A DNA stretch of 64,000 nucleotides from Acinetobacter kyonggiensis (GTDB lineage Bacteria; Pseudomonadota; Gammaproteobacteria; Pseudomonadales; Moraxellaceae). The notes below the pieces were generated by a model, which saw only the letters and a program-made list of their open reading frames with translations, was not told the origin of the DNA and searched no databases. Of this stretch, positions 45,238 through 54,256 are shown piece by piece. The translations under genes and the position numbers were made by a program. The first letter of the stretch is position 1, and every line of letters starts with the position of its first letter. The stretch covers positions 27,026 to 91,025 of the forward strand of contig NZ_FNPK01000014.1 in the NCBI RefSeq assembly GCF_900107285.1, written 5' to 3'.

Positions 45238-45885
45238 GGTGTAATGCCAGTCAGTTAAGAAATTAATTTTTAATTTTATTTTTTAAATTCATGACGTTAT
45301 TCGATACGCGGAAACGTCATCCGCAACTGTTCGAGGCATGAGGTGTATACACCGCAAGATTGAAAAATTAAGGTTTCTGCGATTAATTGATCAATAAAAG
45401 GTATTTGACGAGTTTTGCGGATGACAAATGCTTTTGGTTCTTTTGGCAAAACAAAAGAACAAATGAGCTGCAAAAATTTGATTTAAAACGATAAGACTCC
45501 GTTGTGAATAACTAAAAAGCTAAGGAGTAAACTGTAAAACCCATTAGCTGATTAACTTTAAGGTGGCTTTTTTCTTTTTGCTATATCTTTATTTTTGATA
45601 ACTTTATCTCGCATTTGGCTGAATCTGGTGCATTTAACTTATACACTTTTTTCATAAACTTATAGCCATGTCACACTTAGAATAAAATGCAATAAAAATT
45701 AATAACTTATAAAATAAATTTACATATTTTACTGACCATACAAATCGTTTTTTGAGCAAAGCTTTGCTGTTTTTTATTTATCTTTTTTATTCATGATTAA
45801 TCCCTATTTTTTTATTTTTTTCGAAAAAGAAAAGACTTTAGCCTGTGTGCAATATTCAACACTTCCTGTTGCGGAGCACACGTTC
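45238..45885. other. 648-bp intergenic region before the ssu operon
   Basis: The first half contains a long-range inverted repeat and hairpin (45316-45460). The second half is very AT-rich and must contain the ssu promoter. A 31-codon in-frame extension of the first ssuA gene lies here but has no support. No ORF is called. Confidence 0.6.
45316..45460. repeat. hairpin-rich element, possible diverged relative of the dispersed repeat
   Basis: GTCATCCGCAA (45316-45326) has its exact inverse TTGCGGATGAC at 45415-45425. It is followed at 45437-45460 by the hairpin GTTCTTTTG-GCAAAA-CAAAAGAAC. Order and spacing recall the GTTTCCCAT/ATGGGAAAC pair plus CTACTTTTGA/TTCAAAAGTAG hairpin of 52652-52897, although the bases differ. 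No coding sequence. Confidence 0.55.
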
Positions 45886-46857
45886 ATGAGCACCATTCAA
45901 GCACCTTTTTTAGCGAAATTTCTGGTTCTTTCTTCAGTAATTGCCGGTGCAATGATGCTGTCTGGTTGTGGCAAAAAACCAGCTGAAACGGTGACCTTAA
46001 ATATTGGTTTTCAAAAATATGGTTTATTGCCGATTATTAAGGCACAAGGCTCTTTAGAAAGTGCGTTAAAAGAACAAGGCGTGACCGTAAAGTGGGTTGA
46101 ATTCCCTGCTGGCCCACAATTACTTGAAGGCTTAAATGTGGGCAGTGTTGTCTTTGGTGAAGCTGGTGAAGCACCCCCTATTTTCGCTCAGGCGGCAAAT
46201 TCAAACTTGGTTTATATTGCCAACCAACCCGCTGCACCTTTGGCAGAAGCACTGATTGTACAAAAAGAGTCACCGATCAAAAGCATTCAAGACTTAAAAG
46301 GTAAACGGGTTGTGCTGAATAAAGGCTCAAACGTACATTATTTATTATTAAAACTACTAGAAGCCAATAAACTGACGCTGCAAGACATTCAAGTGGTTTA
46401 TCTGCCCCCCTCTGATGCACGTGCTGCCTTTGAACGTGGCGCTGTCGATGCATGGGTCATTTGGGATCCCTTCTTTGCAGCAGCCGAACATCAAATTGGT
46501 GCGCGTATTCTGGCCACCGGTCAGAACCTCGTTAGCAACCACCAATTCTATTTAGCCGAGCGTAAATTTGCTGAGCAAAACCCAGAAATTTTAAAAACGC
46601 TAGTGAATGAACTTAACACCACCACCCAATGGGTTTCACAGCACCAAGATGAAGCGGCAAAACTATTAGAAAAACCTACCGGGTTATCTTTCGACATCCT
46701 GAAAACCTCTATTTCACGCATGGGTTTCGGTGTGCAACCCATTTCTGCGGAAGTGACTCAAGAACAGCAATATGTCGCTGATGCATTTTATCAACAAAAA
46801 CTCATCCCCAATAAAATCAATATTCAAGCTGCCATTTTAAATCAGGCCAGCAAATAA
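45886..46857 (+). CDS. ssuA: aliphatic sulfonate ABC transporter, substrate-binding lipoprotein 1
   Basis: A 323-residue periplasmic binding protein of the SsuA/TauA family for sulfonates. The ATG at 45886 gives a lipoprotein signal ending in MMLSGCGKK (Cys28); GCGGAG precedes it. Family markers are LNIGFQKYGLLPIIKAQG, VKWVEFPAGPQLLEGL, GEAPPIFAQAA, KGKRVVLNKGSNVHYLLLKLL and RGAVDAWVIWDPF. It is the first gene of the operon ssuA-ssuA2-ssuD-ssuC-ssuB, expected to be induced by sulfate limitation. Confidence 0.9.
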   Translation: MSTIQAPFLAKFLVLSSVIAGAMMLSGCGKKPAETVTLNIGFQKYGLLPIIKAQGSLESALKEQGVTVKWVEFPAGPQLLEGLNVGSVVFGEAGEAPPIFAQAANSNLVYIANQPAAPLAEALIVQKESPIKSIQDLKGKRVVLNKGSNVHYLLLKLLEANKLTLQDIQVVYLPPSDARAAFERGAVDAWVIWDPFFAAAEHQIGARILATGQNLVSNHQFYLAERKFAEQNPEILKTLVNELNTTTQWVSQHQDEAAKLLEKPTGLSFDILKTSISRMGFGVQPISAEVTQEQQYVADAFYQQKLIPNKINIQAAILNQASK

Positions 46858-46874
46858 ATAATAGGATTAGCATC

Positions 46875-47870
46875 ATGGGTGTACTTCAATCTTTTAGCCT
46901 AATTGCTGTGACTGCACTCAGTCTTGGGCTGACTGCATGCCAAAAACCTGAACAAAAACAAGCCAACACATCTGCAACCAGTGCAGGTACTCCAGTCAAA
47001 ACATTGTCTATTGGCTACCAAAAATCATCCTTAAATTTATTGGTTGCGCGTCAGCAAGCCTTATTTGAACAGCAATTTCCTCAAGCCAAAATTGAATGGC
47101 GCGAGTTCCCTGCTGGCCCACAAATGCTTGAAGCATTGGCCGTGAATGCAGTCGATTTTGGCTATGTCGGTAATACTCCCCCTATCTTTGCTCAAGCAGC
47201 CAATAAAGATTTACGTTACATCGGTTATGAAGTGGTGCCTGAACACTCTCAAGCCTTACTTATTCCAGCAGGTAGCAGCATTAAAAGCATTGCCGATTTA
47301 AAAGGTAAACGCATTGCGGTACAAAAAGGTTCGAGTGCCCATGAGCTACTGGCAAAGATCTTACAAAAAGCGGGTTTAAGCTGGACAGATATTCAACCCA
47401 TCTGGTTGCCCCCAGCGGATGCGCGCGCTGCATTTGACAAGCAATCTATTGATGCATGGTCTATTTGGGATCCCTACTTAAGTGCGGCGGAGCTAGACAG
47501 TAAAGCGAAAGTACTCAGCAGTGCGGCAGATTTTCCAAAAACCTATTCATTTTATATTGCCAATCCCAAGTTCATTACTGAACACCCACAGGCTGTAGCG
47601 CAGTTTATTGGCGGATTGAATAGCGCAGACCAATGGATTTTAAAAAATCAAACAGTGGCTTTAGATATTTATGCACAAAGTACGGGTCTAAATAAAACCA
47701 TTGCACAGCGTGTTTTTGATCGACGTTTAAAACCATCACCAATTCAGACCTTAACGCCTGAAGTGATCCAGACACAGCAAAATATCGCTGATTTATTTCA
47801 GCAGGTTCAACTGATTCCACAAAAAATTAACGTTCAAGACGCGGTCTGGACACTTCCGAGCAAACAGTAA
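46875..47870 (+). CDS. aliphatic sulfonate ABC transporter, substrate-binding lipoprotein 2
   Basis: A second SsuA-family binding protein of 331 residues, 17 bp after the first. It too is a predicted lipoprotein (LTACQKP, Cys22). It keeps the same motif set: LSIGYQKSSLNLLVARQQ, IEWREFPAGPQMLEAL, NTPPIFAQAA, KGKRIAVQKGSSAHELLAKIL and SIDAWSIWDPYL, but is clearly diverged from copy 1 elsewhere. Both share a single permease and ATPase downstream, so the two probably bring different sulfonates to one transporter. Confidence 0.88.
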   Translation: MGVLQSFSLIAVTALSLGLTACQKPEQKQANTSATSAGTPVKTLSIGYQKSSLNLLVARQQALFEQQFPQAKIEWREFPAGPQMLEALAVNAVDFGYVGNTPPIFAQAANKDLRYIGYEVVPEHSQALLIPAGSSIKSIADLKGKRIAVQKGSSAHELLAKILQKAGLSWTDIQPIWLPPADARAAFDKQSIDAWSIWDPYLSAAELDSKAKVLSSAADFPKTYSFYIANPKFITEHPQAVAQFIGGLNSADQWILKNQTVALDIYAQSTGLNKTIAQRVFDRRLKPSPIQTLTPEVIQTQQNIADLFQQVQLIPQKINVQDAVWTLPSKQ

Positions 47871-47900
47871 TTTATTCAAAATTAACGAAGGAAATCTAAC

Positions 47901-49076
47901 ATGAAAATCTTTTGGTTTATTCCTACCCATGGTGATAGTCGTTACTTAGGAACCAGTAAAGGTGCACGCCAAGTTGATCATGCTTATATGAAACAAATTG
48001 CGGTCGCGGCAGATCACTTGGGCTATGAAGGGGTACTTATTCCAACAGGTCGTTCATGTGAAGATCCGTGGATTACTGCCGCAAGTTTAATTGATGCCAC
48101 TAAAAATTTGAAATTTCTCGTGGCATTACGTCCGGGAGTAACGACACCTGCACTGGCGGCACGTATGGCTTCAACCTTTGATCGTCTATCCAATGGTCGA
48201 GTGTTACTCAATCTGGTGACAGGCGGTGATGAACAAGAATTAAAAGGCGATGGGGTCTACGAAGATCATGCGACGCGCTATCAAACCGCTGCTGAATACA
48301 CCAAAATTTGGCGTGAAATTTTAACCCGTTCACATACAGGTGAATCGTTTACTTTCCACGGCGAACGCTTACAAGTCGATGATGCAAAACTGCTTTACCC
48401 ACCGGTACAAAAGCCATATCCACCCCTTTGGTTCGGTGGTTCTTCTGATGCAGCCCTTGAACTTGCTGCGGAACAAGTCGATACCTATTTAACTTGGGGT
48501 GAACCACCTGCTGCGGTAAAAGAAAAAGTAGAAACCATGCGTGCTAAAGCCACAGCACGTGGCCGGACGTTAAATTATGGTATTCGCTTACACGTCATTG
48601 TGCGGGAAACCAATGAACAAGCATGGGCAGCAGCTGAAGAACTGATCCAATATGTCGATGATGCCACCATTGCCGCAGCACAGAAAAAATTCAAGCAAAT
48701 GGACTCCGTGGGCCAACGTCGCATGGCTGAATTACATAATGGTGATCGAACTAAACTAGAAGTTTCGCCTAACCTTTGGGCAGGTGTCGGCTTAGTCCGT
48801 GGTGGTGCGGGTACGGCATTGGTCGGAGACCCAGAAACTGTCGCTGCGCGGATTCAGGAATATGCCGCTTTGGGTATCGATACCTTCATTTTCTCAGGCT
48901 ATCCTCATTTAGAAGAATCTATTCGCTTTGCCGAATTGGTGTTCCCACTACTGCCATTAGAAATACGTCAAAAATTAGCACAACCGAATTTAACAGGGCC
49001 ATTTGGTGAAATCGTAGCAAATAACTATGTTCCCGATGAAGCCAAAACAGCAATCAAAACTAAGGAGCCGGCTTAA
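47901..49076 (+). CDS. ssuD: FMNH2-dependent alkanesulfonate monooxygenase
   Basis: Releases sulfite from alkanesulfonates using FMNH2 and oxygen. The 391-residue protein of the bacterial luciferase-like fold starts [19 protein letters not shown] and has [48 protein letters not shown] and [10 protein letters not shown], all SsuD landmarks. AAGGAAAT precedes the start. Its TAA overlaps the ATG of ssuC by 1 bp. No ssuE-type reductase is in the operon; the FMN needed must be reduced elsewhere. Confidence 0.96.
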   Translation: MKIFWFIPTHGDSRYLGTSKGARQVDHAYMKQIAVAADHLGYEGVLIPTGRSCEDPWITAASLIDATKNLKFLVALRPGVTTPALAARMASTFDRLSNGRVLLNLVTGGDEQELKGDGVYEDHATRYQTAAEYTKIWREILTRSHTGESFTFHGERLQVDDAKLLYPPVQKPYPPLWFGGSSDAALELAAEQVDTYLTWGEPPAAVKEKVETMRAKATARGRTLNYGIRLHVIVRETNEQAWAAAEELIQYVDDATIAAAQKKFKQMDSVGQRRMAELHNGDRTKLEVSPNLWAGVGLVRGGAGTALVGDPETVAARIQEYAALGIDTFIFSGYPHLEESIRFAELVFPLLPLEIRQKLAQPNLTGPFGEIVANNYVPDEAKTAIKTKEPA

Positions 49077-49891
49077 TGAGCAAAAGCATTTCTGCCGAAG
49101 CCTTGGTAAAAGCCAAGGTTTCACGTGGAACAGCATTTGGGCAGCGTTTGCTGCCTTGGTTGTTCCCCATCGTTCTCATCTTGATTTGGCAAATCGCGTC
49201 GAGCACTGGACTTTTAGCCAGCCGTATTCTGCCTGCACCAAGTGCTGTCGTGACTGCATTTTGGCATCTATTGATCAGTGGCGAACTTTGGCAACATGTC
49301 AAAGTCAGTGCTGGACGTGCCCTACTGGGTTTATTGGTTGGCGGTGGTCTGGGTTTACTGCTGGGTCTACTCAATGGCTCATCTAAACTGGCATCGACGC
49401 TACTCGACACTACATTGCAAATGATTCGTAATATTCCAGCATTGGCTTTAATTCCTTTAGTGATTTTATGGTTTGGAATTGATGAATCAGCAAAATTATT
49501 TCTTGTGGCAATTGGGGTGTTTTTTCCAATTTATATTAATACCTATCACGGGATTCGTTCAGTCGATCCACAATTGATTGAAATGGGTAAAAGCTACGGA
49601 CTGACACGTTGGCAGTTGTATAAAGAAATTATTTTACCGGGTGCTATGCCGTCCATTTTAGTCGGCTTACGTTTTTCACTGGGTTTGGTTTGGGTACTGC
49701 TGATTGTTGCCGAAACCATTTCGGCTCAATCAGGCATTGGTTACATGACCATGAATGCACGTGAATTTCTACAAACAGATGTGGTACTGGTCGGGATTTT
49801 GTTATACGCCCTACTGGGTAAATTAGCGGATGTATTGGCCGTGGCTTTAGAAAAATATCTACTGCGCTGGCATGCTGGATACCAAAAATAA
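49076..49891 (+). CDS. ssuC: aliphatic sulfonate ABC transporter permease
   Basis: A 271-residue inner-membrane permease with about six transmembrane segments. The EAA-type loop that contacts the ATPase is seen in [32 protein letters not shown], and the N-terminal [15 protein letters not shown] is a typical first helix. The gene overlaps ssuD by one base and its stop is followed 10 bp later by ssuB. It works with SsuB and both SsuA-like proteins. Confidence 0.93.
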   Translation: MSKSISAEALVKAKVSRGTAFGQRLLPWLFPIVLILIWQIASSTGLLASRILPAPSAVVTAFWHLLISGELWQHVKVSAGRALLGLLVGGGLGLLLGLLNGSSKLASTLLDTTLQMIRNIPALALIPLVILWFGIDESAKLFLVAIGVFFPIYINTYHGIRSVDPQLIEMGKSYGLTRWQLYKEIILPGAMPSILVGLRFSLGLVWVLLIVAETISAQSGIGYMTMNAREFLQTDVVLVGILLYALLGKLADVLAVALEKYLLRWHAGYQK

Positions 49892-49901
49892 GGAGCACGT
49901 C

Positions 49902-50711
49902 ATGACTGATTTAAGCATAGGCCGCCATGTCGCTGAAGAGACTGCGGCACCCCAATATCCTGTCACTACAGACATCAACCCAAGCGCTGTTGTCGGTGCA
50001 GAAATTTTGATTGAGCAATTATATAAATTTTATGGTGCAGTCAACGTTTTAGAAGATTTAGACCTGCATATTCAACCGGGAGAATTCCTTGCCATTGTCG
50101 GGCGTAGTGGTTGTGGTAAAAGTACTTTACTGCGTCTGATTGCCGATTTAGAACAACCGAGTTATGGTGAAATTAAGTTTAAATCGGCCCGTCATATTCG
50201 CGAAGGCATTACCAGCGATGACATTCGAGTGATGTTCCAAGACCCACGCCTGTTACCATGGCGCAACATTGAACAAAATGTACAATTGGGTTTAGCCAAA
50301 GAACAACAAAGCAATGCCTCTACTCTTTTAGAAAAAGTCGGACTCAAAGATAAAGCCGCATTGTGGCCATCACAGTTATCGGGTGGACAACGTCAGCGTA
50401 GCGCTTTGGCACGTGCACTGTCACACAAGCCGCGCATTTTATTACTCGATGAACCTTTAGGTGCGCTCGATGCACTGACGCGTTTAGACATGCAGGCACT
50501 GATTGAAAAACTATGGCGTGAACAAGGTTTCACCGCTATTTTGGTCACACATGATGTCAGTGAGGCCGTACAATTGGCCGATCGTATTATCTTGCTCGAT
50601 AAAGGGCATATTGCCCAACAATTTAAAGTGGATTTAGCGCGACCACGAAAAAAAGATTATGCGTTTACCGAATTAGAGCAACAGGTTTTAAATGCTGTAT
50701 TGGCAACATAA
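49902..50711 (+). CDS. ssuB: aliphatic sulfonate ABC transporter ATP-binding protein
   Basis: A 269-residue ABC ATPase. Walker A is GRSGCGKST, the signature is LSGGQRQR, Walker B is [15 protein letters not shown], and the H-loop His lies in [10 protein letters not shown]. The ATG at 49902 follows AAGGAGCACGTC; a more upstream ATG would overlap ssuC. An N-terminal extension of about 40 residues precedes the nucleotide domain. It is the last ssu gene, with a 364-bp gap after it. Confidence 0.93.
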   Translation: MTDLSIGRHVAEETAAPQYPVTTDINPSAVVGAEILIEQLYKFYGAVNVLEDLDLHIQPGEFLAIVGRSGCGKSTLLRLIADLEQPSYGEIKFKSARHIREGITSDDIRVMFQDPRLLPWRNIEQNVQLGLAKEQQSNASTLLEKVGLKDKAALWPSQLSGGQRQRSALARALSHKPRILLLDEPLGALDALTRLDMQALIEKLWREQGFTAILVTHDVSEAVQLADRIILLDKGHIAQQFKVDLARPRKKDYAFTELEQQVLNAVLAT

Positions 50712-51075
50712 TTTTTACAGGTGAAATGGGCGCATGACTATTGTTCAGTTTGGGCTCATTTCAGCATTCTGTTGTCTAAATGTAAGCTAATTCTTCAGTC
50801 ATTTTAATCATTCATAAATCACTGAGCGACTCAAATGCAGGACATGGCAAAATATAAAAATTCAATCTTATTGAAAGTTTTAATAAATATTCATTAATTT
50901 ATTCCATTTGGTCTTTTTCAGAATAGTTTTAGATTGCTCAAAAACAAAGCAGCTTAACCCTCAATCTAAAAAATAAATCACCAATATTCATCAAATTAAA
51001 ACTTTTGCCTGTGCACAAATCTGACGATTTGCCGTACAATTTAAGATTCCAATTTTGATTATTGTCGCATTGCCA
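50712..51075. other. AT-rich gap between ssuB and the TetR gene
   Basis: About 360 bp without an ORF, RNA or clear terminator that I can recognise. It must hold the promoter of the TetR-family gene. Confidence 0.45.
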
Positions 51076-51690
51076 ATGGAACAAAAAAAGAGTACTCAAA
51101 AACGACATCAACTGCTAAATGCAGCGCTGGATGTATTTTCCCTTTATGGTTTTAATGGAGCAAGCTTAGACGAAATTGCTCAAATTGCTGAAATGCACAA
51201 ATCTAATATTTTCTATTATTATGAAAATAAAGAAGCGCTATATGTTGAAGTGCTGACCACGGTATTACAAAAGTGGCTTTCTCCACTGCAAATGCTGGAA
51301 ACAGACCTCGAACCTGAAGAAGCAATCAGCAATTATTTATTGCAGAAAATTGAGGTTTCTCGTACCCAACCGAAAGCGTCTCGATTGTTTGCTTTGGAAG
51401 TGATTCAAGGTGCGCCACATATCTTGCCTATTTTAAAAGGTCCATTAAAGAAATTGGTGAAGCGTAAAGCTAAAGTGATTGCTTTATGGCAAGAACAGGG
51501 AAAAATTGCCAAGGAAATTGATCCTGAGCTTTTAATTCTTAACATTTGGGCCATCACACAAAACTATGCAGATTTTGCCACCCAAATGGAAATGGTGACA
51601 GGCAAAACTTTACGTAACCGCAGTATGCAGCAACGTATTATTCAACATACAGTCCATATGATGTTATATGGCGTTATTCCTCGTGCATAA
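51076..51690 (+). CDS. TetR-family transcriptional regulator, RutR-like
   Basis: A 204-residue regulator with a TetR helix-turn-helix at the N-terminus (LDVFSLYGFNGASLDEIAQIAEMHKSNIFYYYENKEALY) and a RutR-type C-terminal domain (LFALEVIQGAPHILPIL.GPLKKLVK). In this branch ligands are often pyrimidines or related compounds. The start at 51076 is an ATG; an in-frame TTG 21 bp upstream is possible. It lies downstream of the ssu operon on the same strand, but a 364-bp gap makes cotranscription unlikely and its target is unknown. Confidence 0.8.
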   Translation: MEQKKSTQKRHQLLNAALDVFSLYGFNGASLDEIAQIAEMHKSNIFYYYENKEALYVEVLTTVLQKWLSPLQMLETDLEPEEAISNYLLQKIEVSRTQPKASRLFALEVIQGAPHILPILKGPLKKLVKRKAKVIALWQEQGKIAKEIDPELLILNIWAITQNYADFATQMEMVTGKTLRNRSMQQRIIQHTVHMMLYGVIPRA

Positions 51691-51806
51691 ACCTTAAATT
51701 ATCGTCCGCGATAATTTTGGCATACGACCATAGCCCTCTATGGTCGCCAAACTTCCCAATAAATGACTTACTAATAATTTAATAATAAAAACCCACGATT
51801 TTCGTT

Positions 51807-52376
51807 TTAAACAAAATGCTTTTGATAAAGTGCCAATAATTTTTGCGCCCCCAATAATAAATTTTCTTCCCACTCTAAATGTGCCGTATCATTTGCGCCA
51901 TCGGTAATATATTTGACTGAAATTAAACGTACATCTAACTTTTTACACACTTTGGCCAAAGCATAACCTTCCATATCCACGAGGTTACACGGCACTTTCG
52001 GTAGACCTATTTCAAAGCTGTCTCCCGTGCCACAAATCCCTTGGGCTAAATGCCCGAAATGGACATCTAAAGCAATTTCAGCTGGATAATCATGATCCAT
52101 CGGGGTCACACCCACCTGAAAGCCCAGTGGTGAAACATCCATATCGCGTTGTACAAACGTCATGACTTCAACCAAGCTATGTGCATCAAAATGTGAACTA
52201 CCAGCTGAGCCCAAATTTAATAGCGTTTTACAACCAGTCTTTTGAATCACCTCAAAGGCTTTAAAAGCAGCATTGACTTTACCTATACCACTGTAATGCA
52301 CATCAATTCCTGCTTGCTCAAATAATCCTTTTGATTCATTTGGCAATGCCATAATTAAAGCCAGATCAGAAATCAT
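51807..52376 (-). CDS. MTA/SAH nucleosidase-like phosphorylase-family protein
   Basis: A 189-residue protein of the nucleoside phosphorylase/MTAN fold, shorter than E. coli MtnN (232). Key blocks are LALIMALPNESKGLF, YSGIGKVNAAF, LLNLGSAGSS and, near the active site, LVDMEGYALAKVCKKLDVRLISVKYITDGAND, which contains the ME(G) and catalytic Asp positions. Acinetobacter-type MTAN-like enzymes of this length are common. The substrate is probably methylthioadenosine or S-adenosylhomocysteine but may be another nucleoside. Confidence 0.75.
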   Translation of the reverse strand: MISDLALIMALPNESKGLFEQAGIDVHYSGIGKVNAAFKAFEVIQKTGCKTLLNLGSAGSSHFDAHSLVEVMTFVQRDMDVSPLGFQVGVTPMDHDYPAEIALDVHFGHLAQGICGTGDSFEIGLPKVPCNLVDMEGYALAKVCKKLDVRLISVKYITDGANDTAHLEWEENLLLGAQKLLALYQKHFV

Positions 52377-52524
52377 GTGATGTACTCATGGAGAAAGATA
52401 AAAAGTGTGCTCATTAGAAAAGAAAATACCATCAGGTGCAAATTTTAATCCGCTTTTTCAAAGGGGTATTTTTCTTGAGGAGCTGTGCTTCTACTTATTT
52501 TCTTGAAGGTATTCATGGCAGTAA

Positions 52525-52557
52525 GTCCACCTTTAAAAAGGTGGGATTTAGGGGGAT
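52525..52557. repeat. palindromic repeat unit related to 11381-11478
   Basis: TCCACCTTT-AAA-AAGGTGG followed by GATTTAGGGGGATT. The hairpin plus GGGGGATT tail is the same layout as each half of the inverted pair at 11381-11478, with base changes in the stem that keep it paired. Confidence 0.55.
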
Positions 52558-52651
52558 TAAAAAATTTAGACTTAACACCTATTTCCCCCTTACATAATTT
52601 ATTTATTAGACTTCTTTCATAAGTCGTTTTTTGATCAATACAAATCGTTTG

Positions 52652-52897
52652 AAAGCCAAAATTTAAAAACAAATTCTAGGAAGTATTGGATTCATGAGTG
52701 TGGCATGGATGCCACACGTTTCCCATCACGACAGGGATGTCGTGTATGGGAAACAAAAGGTTTTTGTCTACTTTTGACCTTTCAAAAGTAGAGATAATGC
52801 CTACGCAAAGGCATAAAAACTAAAGTACTCAAAATGAGGCAGTGCAAATTTCAAATAATCGAATATTGATTTTTTTTGATTTATGCAAGTTATCTAT
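52652..52897. repeat. dispersed multi-hairpin element, copy 2
   Basis: About 246 bp matching 35628-35932. In order it has GTGTGGCAT-GG-ATGCCACAC, then a long cruciform from GTTTCCCAT (52718-52726) through CACGACA-GGGA-TGTCGTG to ATGGGAAAC (52746-52754), then CTACTTTTGA-CC-TTTCAAAAGTAG, TGCCT-ACGCA-AAGGCA and an AT-rich tail. Every stem is paired, so this shorter copy is probably closer to the intact form. Confidence 0.85.
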
Positions 52898-52919
52898 TCT
52901 TTCCGAAAAGAGAAAAACT

Positions 52920-54050
52920 TTATCTCTGCTCCAAATAGCATTTTAAACACGGTGAAAAGAACAAATTACCACGGTAAAAACCTTGCACTGTTTTACTCAC
53001 CACCAACAGCCATAACATCACCAGTATGATTGCCAAAGCATAAGCAATAGACTGAATAAAACTGACCTGAATCTGTTGCCCCAAATTCAGCACTGCAAGG
53101 GTTAATACTCCCAATGGAAAAGTTAAACCCCACCATCCCAAATTAAAGGGTAAATCCGTTTTGGCATGTTTTAAGGTGGTTAAAACGGCAATGCCCAACC
53201 ACCACACAGCAAAGCCCAGTAACAGCATACTCGCCACGATCCCCGCCTGCTGACAAAACACACCTAAACTTTGCATCTCCACAGTTGCCAATACTTGTGG
53301 TGCTTGTGCACCCAGTACCAACAAGGCCAATGCACCTGTCGCAATGGGGCCCAATGCCAACCAACTGGTGATTGCCAATTCCTTACTGGGCAATTGATGC
53401 AGTGCCAAACGCAACATTAAAATGGTTAAAATTGCAAAGGCAGGCAATACTGAAATACCCCATAACACATAGCTCCCAACCAAAATGCCCACCGCTTGTT
53501 GCCCTTCGGCAATGTGTGGCAACAACAAACCACCAGAGGTTGCCGCAACCTCACAAGCCACAATCGGCAATAACCACACCGCTGTCATACTGTGTAATTG
53601 ATGCTCCTGCCGACTGAACATACAAAATGGCACCAGCCAAGCAATAGCAACCGCAAGCAAGATATCGACATACCACAACATCTGCGCCAGCTGAATCACC
53701 CCATCGCCATATAGGCTAATTCCAAACTTTAATAAGCCATTGATGATGGTCGCCAGTGCCATCGGAATGGCACCCAAAAACAGGCTCATACTGGCATGCG
53801 AGAAAATTTGTTTGGCTTCAGTCGGATAAATGAGCCAACGCAGCCCATATAAAATACAAAAGGTCATAAACAATACAATATTCAGTTGCCATAAGGATGC
53901 CCCCAATTGCGCCATCAGACTGTGGGCAAAGGGCAATTCAGCTAAAATCAAGGCCACAACACCCGTCCCCATGCTGACAGTAAACCAGTTTGGGGTAAAT
54001 TGGCGCACAATATCTTGTATTTGTTCAAGTTGATAAAATGGATTTTTCAT
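52920..54050 (-). CDS. TDT (TehA/SLAC1) family transporter
   Basis: A 376-residue membrane protein with about ten transmembrane segments, of the tellurite-resistance/dicarboxylate transporter family. The opening FTPNWFTVSMGTGVVALILAELP is the family N-terminal helix pattern, and GGLLLPHIAEGQQAVGILVGSYVLWG and LPFNLGWWGLTFPLGVLTLA are other typical segments. Members export sulfite, malate or other anions; the distance to the ssu operon is only about 2 kb, so sulfite export is possible but unproven. It is a single gene. Confidence 0.87.
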   Translation of the reverse strand: MKNPFYQLEQIQDIVRQFTPNWFTVSMGTGVVALILAELPFAHSLMAQLGASLWQLNIVLFMTFCILYGLRWLIYPTEAKQIFSHASMSLFLGAIPMALATIINGLLKFGISLYGDGVIQLAQMLWYVDILLAVAIAWLVPFCMFSRQEHQLHSMTAVWLLPIVACEVAATSGGLLLPHIAEGQQAVGILVGSYVLWGISVLPAFAILTILMLRLALHQLPSKELAITSWLALGPIATGALALLVLGAQAPQVLATVEMQSLGVFCQQAGIVASMLLLGFAVWWLGIAVLTTLKHAKTDLPFNLGWWGLTFPLGVLTLAVLNLGQQIQVSFIQSIAYALAIILVMLWLLVVSKTVQGFYRGNLFFSPCLKCYLEQR

Positions 54051-54256
54051 CGCTGTTGCTCATCAAAGGCTATATCCGTATTTTACGAGCCTTTAAGAAT
54101 AAGAAAAATTGATTTATTTTTATTAAATTAATCATTTTAATTGATAACAAAGCCAATCTTTGATTAATTTTTTTGAGTAAAAACACAACAACAAGACGAA
54201 CGCTGAAGATTATGGCAATATATAGCCCTGATAATTTTTCATTTATTGATTCGCCC

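Larger units (their letters stand above)
52377..52919. other. intergenic region with two repeat types
   Basis: Between the nucleosidase-like gene and the TDT transporter, this 543-bp gap holds a CCACC/GGTGG palindromic repeat unit at 52525-52557 (related to 11381-11478) and the dispersed multi-hairpin element at 52652-52897. A short antisense frame across it has no support. Confidence 0.6.

Noticed and set aside
52445..52672. 75-codon minus-strand open frame in the nucleosidase-TDT gap
   Set aside because: It runs through the palindromic repeat unit and into the hairpin element, so it is an accident of repeat sequence.
54000..54256. FMN riboswitch upstream of ribF
   Set aside because: The conserved AGGGGC and other RFN blocks are not present; the region is plain AT-rich sequence with longer in-frame starts only.
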